A stretch of 64,000 nucleotides of DNA from contig NC_053391.1 in assembly GCF_905171765.1 (NCBI RefSeq), positions 263,083,918 to 263,147,917 on the forward strand. Reading direction: 5' to 3'. Shown piece by piece: positions 43,536 to 53,475 of the stretch. A program made the position numbers and the translations under genes. Under the pieces are notes generated by a model. The model ran no database searches. It was not told the origin of the DNA and was given only the letters and a program-made list of their open reading frames with translations. This DNA comes from Bufo bufo. Taxonomy: Eukaryota; Chordata; Amphibia; Anura; Bufonidae. Positions within the stretch are counted from its first letter, which is position 1; each line of letters begins with the position of its first letter.

Positions 43536-46500
43536 TACAGTGTTCATTTTAGGACATGGTCAGATATCATAGTCAAGTATCAAAATAATGCCAATGTGAC
43601 ACCTGACCCTGATACCTGACACCTGACTCTCATATCTGAGTTTGACTTATGCTCTTCATAGGTCAGGGTCAAAGTGAGAATGAGTTATAGATATATATTA
43701 TGTATTTGTATGCTAAATCACACAACCAAAGTATGTCTATTGCTGAGCTTATAGCTCTGTGCCTAAAATGCTGTAAGCTAAGACATTACAGTGTTATGAG
43801 CGCATAGCTGATAGCTCAGTGGTAAGGAAGGGAACAAAGGATTTTAGGTTTACTGTGGTTTTGAATGCTACATCACATAGATGAACAAAAAGCCCAAGCT
43901 CATACAAGTCAAGCTGGTAGCTCAGAGGTAAGGCTGTTGCCCCATGTCCAGGCATTCAGAGTTCAAAGCCCTTTTCTGCCTCAAAAAAAATTTACATTTT
44001 ATTATGCCCTAGATAAGAGGCAAATTTAAATGATGTGTGACGCTGACGTGTGACGCTGATATCTCACGTCCTTCATTCTCGTGTCACAAACATTTTAGCT
44101 TTACTGTGGTTTTGTATGCTACATCACATAGATGAACAAAAATCACAAGCTCATACAAGGCAAGCTGATAGCTCAGTGGTAATGCTGTTGCCCCATGTCT
44201 AGGCTTTCTGAGTTCAAAACCCCTTTCAGCCTCTAACAAGTGTTTATATTTTATTATGCCCTAGATAAGAGGCAAATGTAAATGATGTGTGACGCTGATA
44301 TCTCAGTCACGTCCTTCATTTGTCAGTGTCGCAAGGGATCTTAGGTTTACTGTGTTTTTTGCTATACTACATCTCATAGATCAAAAAAAATCACCACCTT
44401 TAGTGTCTAGAGCTATAGCTCAGTGGTAAGACACTTGCTTTGCATGCAGTGTTCATGGGTTCAACGGAAAAACTGTGCTTTCCCTTAGTGCTGGATGCAG
44501 TGTTTTTTTCACAAAATAATAACTACTGATGTCCAGAGGACTAATATACACTTATTAATCCAGCACCTATTCCAAGTTACCTAATACTTAACTTTTATTT
44601 GTATATTAGTAAAACGAATTGCTACCTCAACTATATCTTAAAATTGCAGTGCGTTACAGTCCTCACTTGTCTATTAGAGTACTATAGTGTTATGCAGCAT
44701 CCCCTTCCTGTGGGGTACAGGTCAATCCTAATCACCACTGATGCTGCTGGCTGCGCGCTGCCAGCATGCTCAACATTCAGTGTGCGATTCCCCTTATGCT
44801 GTTTGGGGCTGTAAACTGCACTGTATTAAAACTAAAGCCTCACGCTGCCCCCCGACATGTTTCGCCGTTACCGGCGTCTTCAGGAGTTAGGGCAGAGTGT
44901 GCGCGTGTCTCCTCCGGATGGTTTATAAGACCTTTGTTGGTGATGTCATCAAGTATGTTTCACTTATGGGCGTGATTGAAGCCCTCTGATGCGGCTCTGT
45001 TAGGTGTAATGCCGGACCTACTTCCTTCCGGCGGACTCCTCTCATCCACATTCGAACCCGTGATTCGCATGTCATCATCTCAACGCGCCGCGTCTGTGCT
45101 AGGGACCAGGGTTTCCCACTGCGCATGCCTGTGGACTGGTTCGCGGCACTAAGGTAAGCCTGTGCTGCTCATGGCAATGCTCAAGAACATAGAGAGTTAG
45201 TGGAGCCTGTTTAACTGGCATGTCCGTCTGTTTCATACATCGGCGCTCCGCTTCCACCTACTATATTTACCATGGCGCACGCTCAGGGACTTAGAATTAC
45301 CACTTATAATTCTAAGTCCCTGAGCGTGCGCCGTGGGTAAATATAGTAGGTGGAAGCGGAGCGCCGATGTATGAAACCGACGGACATGCGCAGTTAAACA
45401 GGCTCCACTAACTCTCTATGTTCTTGAGCATTGCCATGAGCAGCACAGGCTTTACCTTAGGTGCCGCGAACCAAGTCCACAGGCATGCGCAGTGGGAAAC
45501 CCTGGTCCCTAGCACAGACGCGGCGCGTTGAGATGATGACATGCGAATCACGGGTCGAATGTGGATGAGAGGAGTCGCCGGAAGGAAGTAGGTCGGCATT
45601 ACACCTAACAGAGCCGCATCAGAGGCTTCAATCACGCCCACAAGTGAAACACACATTGATGACATCACCAACAAAGGTCTTATAAACCATCCGGGAGGAG
45701 ACACGCGCACACTCTGCCCTAACCCCTGAAGACGCCGGTAACGGCGAAACATGTCGGGGGGCAGCGTGAGGCTTTAGTTTTAATACAGTGCAGTTTACAG
45801 CCCCAAACAGCATAAGGGGAATCGCACACTGAATGTTGAGCATGCTGGCAGCGCGCAGCCAGCAGCATCAGTGGTGATTAGGATTGACCTGTACCCACAG
45901 GAAGGGGATGCTGCATAACACTATAGTACTCTAATAGACAAGTGAGGACTGTAACGCACTGCAATTTTAAGATATAGTTGAGGTAGCAATTCGTTTTACT
46001 AATATACAAATAAAAGTTAAGTATTAGGTAACTTGGAATAGGTGCTGGATTCATGGGTTCAAAACCCCTTCCAGGCTATTAATAAAATTTATGTTTTATA
46101 TTTTATTGAGCTCTAGATCAGGAGTCAAATTCAAGTGGTGTGTGATGTAAGTACTCTTTTTTTTTTTTAAATTTTATTAAGAGTACATGGGCAGCACTAT
46201 AGTAAAGGGACCCTGTATACAGAGCTGTATCCTGGATTTTACATATCTACTGTATATATGTGTATTATACACACAGTGTCTATAGCTTCACCACACTGAG
46301 GATTTGCTCAGAAAGCTGATATACATATTACTGGTTTATCACAGACACGATATATGATCATACAGATGGCAGAGTACTATGTGATAGCTTCTAAGTATAG
46401 AAAAACCATGTGGTAATGTTATAGCTTGAAGTTACATTAATGGCTTTGCAGGGTTGAAGTCCCAGTAAGACATATGTTTTTTTCTTTAATGGCATATGAT

Positions 46501-46868
46501 ATAATAATAATATGTCATTAACCCATAGGATACCAGCGCTGTACATGTATGTCGCTGGAAACACGGTCACAAATCCCAGCGCCATACAGGTACAGCGCTC
46601 TGATTGGGCGGCCACAGGAGCTACTCCTGCCCGATCAGCTGCAGGGGTCCGGCAGGCACTAATAGTTGGACCCCTGCTGTATGCACGGCATCGGTGAAAA
46701 CACTGATGCCCGGCTCATTACCCCTTGCACTGCCGCGGTCAGCGCTGACGGCTGCATGTGCGGTATCCCCGTGGTGCTGTGATGTCAGCCTGGTGTCTAG
46801 CCCTGTCAGTAATGGGGGGAGGGGTGTGTGTGCAGAGCACAGGGGGTGTTATAGAGCATTGCTCAGAA
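43536..46868 (+). repeat. left arm of the foldback element, about 248-bp tandem units
   Basis: The phrase (G/T)ATGCTACATCACATAGATG recurs at 43865 and 44115, with a diverged copy at about 44362 (spacing 250 and 247). Each unit carries a tRNA-like string, AGCTC(A)GTGGTAA... then ...GAGTTCAAA(A)CCC. A shorter outer unit (about 43808-43860) has only the first part. The arm is interrupted at 44465-46049 by a Penelope-like palindrome. The inner third (46130-46868) is nonrepetitive and shares CAGCGCTGACGGCTGCATG with piggyBac-like ends. Confidence 0.88.
44465..46049. mobile_element. Penelope-like palindromic insertion, 13-bp duplication
   Basis: Flanked by TTCATGGGTTCAA at 44452-44464 and 46050-46062; the right foldback arm keeps a single copy. 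The insert is a palindrome with arms 44557-45299 and 45307-46051 and a 7-bp spacer, plus a single-sided tail (44465-44556). The outer arms contain GGCGAAACATGTCGGGG beside CTGAAGACGCCGG. Comparable motifs follow the Penelope endonuclease piece at 58020-58792. No open frame belongs to a protein. Assignment to Penelope-like elements is by motif, ending (GGTGCTGGA) and build. Confidence 0.7.
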
Positions 46869-48136
46869 TAGGGTTGCCACCATACGGGAATGACCCGACA
46901 GTCCGGGTTTGCAATCCTGTGCCCGGGTACAAGCCTTTGTCAGACCCGGGCACAGGATCAGCTGTGAATGTTGGCGGCGGTGCTGGGCACAGGGAGATGA
47001 GCGCTTCCATTGTGGATGCGCTCATCTCCATAGTCATCTTGTATCCGCCGTCCTCAGGACAGTGATACAGACGGCTGTGACTGCGGTGGGGCAGGGGGAG
47101 GGGAAGAGGGATCTCCCTCCCCTGTTCCTCATGATAGGCTTGCGGACCTTGTGCCTGCAGCCTATCAGAGGCTGGGCAGGTGGGCGCGATGATGTCATCA
47201 CGCCGCCTGAGCCATACAGCACTTGCGTCACAGGCCGGGAGAAGGGAGACGCCTGCAATCGCTTGTTGGAGGATAAGTAAATGTTTTTATTTTTTTAGTT
47301 TTTTTTTTAGAGAAGAGAGTCCCCTGAAATTGGCACATATGGGGGAAGGGGTGGAAAGAGGCACCTTATACTGGCACATATTGGGGAGGAGGAGAAATGA
47401 GGCTCTTGATACTGCCACATATGGGGGGGAAGGGAGGGAAAGAGGCACTTTATACTGGCACATATTGGGGGGGGGGAAATGAGGCACTTGATACTGGCAC
47501 ATATAAGGGAAGGGGGGAAGAAGAGGCACCTTATACTGGCATATATTGGGCGGGAGAAAAGAGGCACTTCTTACTGACACATGGGGGCATCTATGGGGGC
47601 ACTTCTTACTGGCACATTATTTGGGGGCTTCTACTGAGGCCACAAAGAAGGGGTATTTTATATGGGGGGCTCTGTGTGGTACTACTATTATCAGGGGGTT
47701 TATCTGTTTCTGCAGTATAGTATTGAGGAGCACAGCGGCACAGTATTGGGGGTAGTAGGATGATTTGTCCAGAAGATGGGAGGATGATGGGAAAAGTAGT
47801 AAACTAAGATTTTTATTGTCAAACTGCAGAGACGAGAAATGGCTGAAAAATGGTGTCTGGTCTGAAGGTCTGAAAGGAGAAGATGAGGAAAGAGAACATC
47901 TACATCAAAGGAGACGTCACTGGATGTAAGAGGTATAGGGCGCTGTATTTCTGTAGTGACGGGATCAGGGGCGTAACGATCGTGGTGCGACAGCGACCAG
48001 GGGTGGAGGCGGGACACGGGTGTGGCTGGAGGTGGGACATGGGCATGGTTGGAGGCGGGACATGGGTGGGGCCTGGAAGGGGGGCCCTCCCTCCCTTCTG
48101 TTCGGGTTTGGCTTGAAGAAAATGTGGCCAACCCTA
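46869..48136. mobile_element. second copy of the TAGGGTTGCCACC hAT family
   Basis: Starts TAGGGTTGCCACCATACGGG and ends GTGGCCAACCCTA. It shares GGGTTTGCAATCCTGTGCCC and the GGGGCGTAACGAT tail with 38425-40255. The flanks do not match (GCTCAGAA left, AACGCCAT right), so one side has been rearranged. The middle (47330-47600) has a loose tandem repeat of GGCACATATTGGGG / AGAGGCAC(C/T)TTATACT units. There is no gene. Confidence 0.75.
47330..47600 (+). repeat. loose tandem repeat, unit about 55-60 bp
   Basis: Units of GGCACATAT(T/G)GGGGGA..., AAGAGGCACTT(G/A)ATACT recur at about 47333, 47382, 47430, 47472 and 47530 with varying G-runs. Open frames here are repeat artefacts. Confidence 0.7.
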
Positions 48137-48545
48137 AACGCCATGGCGCAAAACCCGAGCATGGTACAAAGAAGTTGTGGTCTACTTGTGCAGGTTGCCT
48201 TGTACAACTCTTTTGTGCTGTCACGGAGCACTGGCAACACAGGGAAATTCCTTCAGTTTCTATGAGGCAGTCCTCAAGGACCTGATCTTTTCTGACCGGG
48301 AAAGAGCAGGCTGGAGTACCTCGGGAACTGGAGGCGCCCGGATCGTCCCTGGCCAACACTTTCCAGGTGTGGTTCCCCCATACTGGAAAGAAGGGACGGT
48401 CCCAAAAAAAGTGCAGTGTGTGTAACAGGAGGGGGTAACGGAAGGACACCACCACTCAGTGTGACACTTGCCCCGATCATCCAGGCCTCTGTATTGACGG
48501 TTGCTTCAGGGAGTATCACACTTCCATGGAGTACTAAATTATAAT
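48137..48545 (+). pseudogene. piggyBac transposase, C-terminal fragment (PB1 family)
   Basis: Plus strand, in broken frames: a VQVALYNSFVLSRSTGNTGK piece, YEAVLKDLIFSDRERAGWST, ARIVPGQHFPGVVP, then CDTCPDHPGLC and CFREYHTSMEY. This is the last third of the PB1 transposase, including the zinc-binding C-terminus, with at least three frame changes. It begins abruptly at the hAT end (48136), so the catalytic core is missing. The 3' flank ATAATCCC matches PB1 after its stop codon. Confidence 0.88.
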
Positions 48546-49059
48546 CCCTTCCCCAGGGGCGGACTGACCGGTCGGGCACTTCGGACATGGTCCGAGGGCC
48601 CGGCCGGGATGGGGGCCCGCCGCAGATATAGCATAATGTATTATGCCCAGCGCCCCGATTCCAAATGTTTTGTCGGCCTGGTAATGGTGGTAATGGCAGC
48701 GGGGCCCGGTGCAGTCACTGTATTCTATCCGCACCGGACCCCGCTCACTGTAATACTAATTTTCATATGTGAACAAGAGAAATCCTCCGCCTGCTTCATT
48801 GATAAAGTGGGAGGAGCAGGCTCGTGACGTCAGTGAGTTGCGCTGGCCGCCCTGGCCTGCCTGCTTCTGAGTTTGTGAGTACAGAGAGGGAGAGGACCGC
48901 AGAGGATTTCTCTTGTATCACATATGAAAATTAGTATTACAGTGAGCGGGGCCCGTGCGATAGAATACAGCGACTGCACCGGGCCCCGCTGCCAATACAA
49001 CACCAGATGCCCGGGCCCCCAGACCCTGTATTGGGGGTCAATCACTCACAGGACACTGT

Positions 49060-49485
49060 TATGGGGGTATCTGTGGATGACACATATATAGCATAAGGTG
49101 CTATATATGTGTCACCCACAGTGCCATCCACAGAGCCCCCACAACAGTGCCATCCACAGAGCCCCCACAACAGTGCCATCCACAGAGCCCCACAACAGTG
49201 CCATCCACAGAGCCCCACAACAGTGCCATCACAGAGCCCCCACCAACAGTGCCATCCACAGAGCCCCCCACAACAGTGCCATCCACAGAGCCCCCTCAAA
49301 CAGTGCCATCCACAGAGCCCCCACAACAGTGCCATCCACAGAGCCCCCACAACAGAGCCATCCACAGAGCCCCCACAACAGTGCCATCCACAGAGCCCCC
49401 ACAACAGTGCCATCCACAGAGCCCCCACAACAGTGCCATCCACAGAGCCCCCACAACAGTGCCATCCACAGACCACCATTAGTTC
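49060..49485. repeat. 26-bp minisatellite (GCCATCCACAGAGCCCCC)
   Basis: About 14 head-to-tail units of GTGCCATCCACAGAGCCCCC(A)CAACA from about 49128 to 49470, with one inverted unit before (49065-49082) and a TAGCATAAGGTGCTATATAT turn. Small unit-length changes move the frames. The many Cys/Trp-rich or His/Pro-rich frames are artefacts. Confidence 0.93.
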
Positions 49486-49555
49486 AAAACCCACCAAAAG
49501 CACACCTTTTGGTTCAAAATATTTTTTAATTTGGCTATTCCCCACCCCTCTTGTA

Positions 49556-49690
49556 ATTGTTCCGCTACTTGTGGGCTGCGCGGGAATGAGTTCAGTCACT
49601 TCGGTGCGCTATCCCGTTCTGCAGCGCGTGATCCCGAAGTGACTGAACTCATGCCCACGTAGCCCGCAAGTAGCAGATCAGTGGAACAAG
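49556..49690. repeat. palindrome with GAGTTCAGTCACTTCGG arms
   Basis: TGTTCCGCTACTTGTGGGCT...CATTCCCGCGC-type arms and the complement GTAGCCCGCAAGTAGCAGAT. The centre is near 49617 (CCCGTTCTGCAGCGCGTG). MITE-like. Confidence 0.65.
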
Positions 49691-50289
49691 TACAAGGTGG
49701 AGGGGACTGTTTCTAACAGAGGCTCACTAATGGACGCTGAGATTAGATCACCCCATATGAAAGCATTGAATCAATGCTTTCCTATGGGGAAAAATCTGAC
49801 CCTGGAGGTCATCATGCAGAGTGTGAGGACGTCCAGCGTCAGATACCGGACCAAAGGTCTGTTTTACTCCAGGAAGCCCTCAGGTGGCTGCCAGCGACTA
49901 GAGGCTGACTTATTGCTGGGACGTAAACAGTGCAGTTTCTCTAGAACATTGCAGCTCGATTTGCAAAAGGGACACTGTACCCAGACCACTGCAATGAGCT
50001 GAAGGGGTCTGGGTGCCTTTTGTGTTGCTTTAACTTTGAAATCTTATTAAAGATTGTGTAGGGTGTGGCTGGAGGCGGGACAAGGGTGGGGCTTGCAGCA
50101 GAACATGGGTGGGGCCTGTAAGGGGGCCCTTGATTTATTTTGCCCAGGGGCCCTGAGGGTTCTCAGTCCGCCCCTGCCCTTCCCCCATTTTAATTTATTT
50201 CACAGTCTTCACAGGAATAGCTGCAAAGTGGAGGAGAAAATTCTAAATCTCCTTTTTTTACACTAACATGTTCTTGTAGCCCCTTTTAT

Positions 50290-50560
50290 TTCATTTTTAC
50301 AAGGGGTAATAGGAGAAAACGCGCACCAAAATTCGTAGCCCAATTTCTCCCAAGTAAGGACATACCCCATATGTGGACGTAAAGTGCTCTGCTGGCAAAC
50401 TACATGGCTCAGAAGAGAAGTAGCGCCATTGCGATTTTGGTTGTCCAAAATCCCAATAGCGCTCTTTGTCTTCTGAGCCGCGTAGTTCACCCGCAGATCA
50501 CTCTACATCCACATATGAGGTATTTTCTGACTCGGGAGAAATTGGGCTATAAACTGTTGG
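50290..50560. repeat. hairpin block inside the piggyBac remnant
   Basis: GTAGCCCAATTTCTCCCAAG (50335) pairs with CTCGGGAGAAATTGGGCTAT (50533). CCATATGTGGACGTAAAGTG (50368) pairs with CACTCTACATCCACATATGA. The turn is near 50443. Confidence 0.75.
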
Positions 50561-51003
50561 GTGAACAAGTTCGTTTGCTCCACCATCAGATTCACAAATT
50601 GTTCACTGAAAAAAAACAAAAAATGTCATATTCAGTGAAGCCCACCGTGTCTGGATTCCTGGTTGGCCAACAAAGTCAGGAATCAAGGGCTCAAAATCCT
50701 CTGGGGTACTCCAGCCAAGTTCACCGGTAGAGGGATCAGGTGAATTTGCCTGGTGGGCCGGAAAACTAGTACGAGCCCCAGGGCTGCTCATACTAGTGTG
50801 GGCCACAGGGTTCCTGGCACGGGGGGCTCCTGGCTCCGCCTGGCGGCGTCTCCGTCGCCTTGGGGCTCATCATCATCACTAGATGATGAGGAGAACGAGG
50901 ATGACAACAGGAAAGTGGGGTCATCCTCGTCCTCACTGGGGCTCTCGGAGTCGGAGAGCAGCTGGGCGTATGCCTCCTCGGCCGAGAACATCCTGCGGGC
51001 CAT
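50530..51003 (-). pseudogene. piggyBac transposase, N-terminal fragment (PB1 family)
   Basis: Minus strand from ATG at 51003: MARRMFSAEEAYAQLLSDSE, acidic Ser/Asp run, then a frame change near 50790 to SPGARTSFPAHQANSPD, GELGWSTPEDFEPLIPDF and a stop near 50605. The sequence then becomes the hairpin block. It matches the first roughly 130 residues of PB1 and has Glu where PB1 has its stop. The 5' leader reaches TTAA at 51587-51590 and carries CGCAGGTCTGAATTGACCTG as in PB1. Confidence 0.88.
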
Positions 51004-51586
51004 CTTAGAACGCTAAAGGGGAGTGCGTGTGTGTGTAAAACTTTATTTAGTGTGTGTGTGTGGGGGGCAGTGTGTTTTTATGTATACCCTACCCTAACCC
51101 ACCCTAACCTAACAAAATCCCCGAAAAATTGCTCACAGCCCAAAAACTCGCTGATCAGCGGTGGGGTGGGCGATGCGCTAACAGTGGCCAGGCGCTCTTT
51201 TACAGCTAAGAGTGCCGGCCACATTCAGCGCACCTCTGTGGGTGGGGAGAGCGGAGCTCCAGGACGTTATCTCCAGGTCAGTCCCTCCAGCCAATCACAG
51301 ACGATCCTCATCCTCCGTCACCGCCACCTCACAGGATCTGCGGAGGGTGATTGGTGGTGTATATTACACCACTGATCACCCTCCTATTCCGGGTCACCGG
51401 AGACCTGAATAACCTGGAAATGCTGCAAACCGCAGGTCTGAATTGACCTGCGGTTAGCAGCAATCGCCGGTATGGCATTGTCACAGGGTGCCTTCTGAAT
51501 GATTTCAGCAGGCGCACCGTTCCTAACACTGCCCGCCGCACAGCGGTGATCGAAAATACACAGGTACGCCCTGTGTCCATAAGAGG
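51004..51586 (-). mobile_element. piggyBac 5' leader and terminus (PB1 family)
   Basis: From the ATG to the end CCTCTTATGGACACAGG (minus strand) next to TTAA 51587-51590. It contains the TG-run, the CTGATCAGCGGTG motif (as at 3890) and the paired CGCAGGTC/GACCTGCG motif. Confidence 0.8.
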
Positions 51587-51590
51587 TTAA

Positions 51591-51737
51591 AGAGGCTCTG
51601 TCACCAGAATCAACCCTATTAGACCATACGTACTGCCTGGTAGGGCTCATTATGCTGATTATGTATGATAAATAGCTGCAGCGATATGCAGAGATTCATA
51701 TGCAAATAAACAATTCGAGCACTCAGAGGCGGGGCTG
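51591..51737. repeat. half MITE (AGAGGCTCTGTCACCAG end)
   Basis: Starts after TTAA with AGAGGCTCTGTCACCAGAAT and runs to the inner end of the foldback right arm. Only one end is seen. Confidence 0.5.
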
Positions 51738-53469
51738 AATATTCTGAGCAATGCTCTATAACACCCCCTGTGCTCTGCACACACACCCCTCCCCCCATTG
51801 ACTGACAGGGCTAGACAGCAGGCTGACGTCACAGCACCACGGGGATACCGCACATGCAGCCGTCAGCGCTGACCGCGGCAGTGCAAGGGTTAATGAGCAG
51901 GCATCAGTGTTTTCACAGATGCCGGTGCATACAGCAGGGGTCCAACTATTAGTGCCTGCCGGACCCCTGCAGCTGATCGGGCGGGAGTAGCTCCTGTGGC
52001 CGCCCGATCAGAGAGCTGTACCTGTATGGCGCTGGGATTTGTGACCGTGTTTCCAGCGACATACATGTACAGCGCTGGTATCCTATGGGCTAATGACATA
52101 TTATTTATTATAGTATATGCTATTAAAGAAAAAAACATATGTCTTTCTGGGGACTTCAACATGCAAAGCCATTAATGTAACCTCCAAGCCATAACATTAG
52201 CACATGGTTTTCTATACTTAGAAGCTATCACATAGTACTGCCATCTGTATGATCATATATTGTGTCTGTGGATAAACCAGTGTAATGTATATCAGCTTTC
52301 TGAGCAGATCTCAGTGTGGTGAAGCTATAAACACTGTGTGTATAATACACATATATACAGTAGATATGTAAAATCCAGGATACAGCTCTGTATACAGGCC
52401 CCCTTTACTATAGTGCTGCCCATGTACTCTTAATAAAATAAAAAAAAGAGTACTTACATCACACACCACTTGAATTTGACTCTGATCTAGAGCTCAATAA
52501 AATATAAAACATAAATTTTATTTATTAATAGCCTGGAAGGGATTTTGAACCCATGAACACTGCATGCAAAGCAAGTGTCTTACCACTGAGCTATAGTTCT
52601 AGACACTGAAGTTGGTGATTTTTTTGATCTATGAGATGTAGTATAGCAAAAAACACAGTATACAGAAGATCCCTTGCGACACTGACAAATGAAGGACGTG
52701 ACTGAGATATCATCGTCAGACATCATTTACATTTGCCTCTTATCTAGGGCATAATAAAATATAAACACTTGTTAGAGGCTGAAAGGGGTTTTGAACTCAG
52801 AAAGCCTAGACATGGGGCAACAGCATTACCACTGAGCTATCAGCTTGCTTTGTATGAGCTTGTGATTTTTGTTCATCTATGTGATGTAGCATACAAAACC
52901 ACAGTAAAGCTAAAATGTTTTGTGACACTGAGAAGTGAAGGATGTGAGATATCGGCGTCACACATCATTTAAATTTGCCTCTTATCTAGGGCATAATAAA
53001 ATGTAAACATTTTTTGGAGGCAGAAAGGGGCTTTGAACTCTGAATGCCTGGACATGGGGCAACAGCCTTGCCTCTGAGCTACCAGCTTGCCTTGTATGAG
53101 CTTGGGCTTTTTGTTCATCTATGTGATGTAGCATTCAAAACCACAGTAAACCTAAAATCCTTTGCTCCCTTCCTTACCACTGAGCTATCAGCTATGCGCT
53201 CATAACACAGTAATGTGTTAGCTTACAGCATTTTAGGCACAGAGCTATAAGCTCAGCAATAGACATACTTTGGTTGTGTGATTTAGCATACAAATACATA
53301 ATATATATCTATAACTCATTCTCACTTTGACCCTGACCTATGAAGAGCATAAGTCAAACTCAGATATGAGGGTCAGGTGTCAGAGTCAGGTGTCAGGGTC
53401 AGGTGTCACATTGGCATTATTTTGATACTTGACTATGATATCTGACCATGTCCTAAAATGAACACTGTA
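51738..53469 (-). repeat. right arm of the foldback element
   Basis: The reverse complement of the left arm without the palindrome insert. On the minus strand it keeps the uninterrupted string CATGCAGTGTTCATGGGTTC AAAATCCC (about 52540-52567), the empty site for the left-arm insertion. tRNA-like units are at about 53165-53190 (partial), 53030-53090, 52790-52850 and 52533-52601. Confidence 0.88.
52533..52601 (-). other. tRNA-like unit (tRNA-Ala-like pseudogene)
   Basis: On the minus strand: ACTATAGCTCAGTGGTAAGA (A-box and D-arm-like), ACTTGCTTTGCATGCAGT (anticodon-arm-like, loop TTTGCAT giving anticodon TGC, the alanine anticodon) and GGGTTCAAAATCCC (T-arm, B-box-like). The acceptor stem does not pair well and no CCA or terminator fits, so this is a tRNA-derived repeat rather than a working tRNA. 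The left-arm copy at 44411-44464 is cut inside the T-arm by the palindrome insertion. Confidence 0.55.
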
Positions 53470-53475
53470 CGCTCC

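Larger units (their letters stand above)
48554..50176. mobile_element. hAT-like element with CAGGGGCGGACTG ends, 1,623 bp
   Basis: Ends CAGGGGCGGACTGACC and CTCAGTCCGCCCCTG. Perfect 8-bp duplication CCCTTCCC at 48546-48553 and 50177-50184. It inserted in the 3' flank of the piggyBac fragment. It carries a paired block (TTTCATATGTGAACAAGAGA 48760 against TCTTGTATCACATATGAAAA 48912), a minisatellite and a small palindrome. No transposase. The MITE at 9388-9698 has the same ends. Confidence 0.9.
43536..53469. mobile_element. 9.9-kb foldback element with tRNA-like arm repeats
   Basis: The ends are TACAGTGTTCATTTTAGGAC (43536) and the exact complement ending at 53469. A 6-bp duplication, CGCTCC, flanks them (43530-43535 and 53470-53475). 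Removing the element and one CGCTCC rejoins the LINE frame (VKG before, AISMVYQ after), which proves a clean insertion. The arms are about 1.73 kb each and roughly 95 percent alike by eye: 43536-46868 (minus a later insert) and 51738-53469. The centre (46869-51737) holds hAT and piggyBac pieces and no complete gene. I cannot assign a superfamily: 6-bp duplications occur in several, such as Polinton and Dada, but the ends fit none I can name with confidence. Confidence 0.85.

Noticed and set aside
44400..44464. Functional tRNA-Ala gene
   Set aside because: The T-arm is cut by an insertion, the acceptor stem does not pair and no terminator follows; treated as a tRNA-like repeat.
49042..49642. 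Overlapping frames rich in Trp/Cys/Gly or His/Pro/Ser
   Set aside because: Artefacts of the 26-bp minisatellite.
43800..53200. CRISPR-like array
   Set aside because: Repeats are about 248 bp and arms are inverted copies in a vertebrate-type genome; no spacers.
43536..53469. Polinton/Maverick virus-like transposon
   Set aside because: The 6-bp duplication fits, but the ends do not start AG, and no polymerase, integrase, protease or capsid frame is present.
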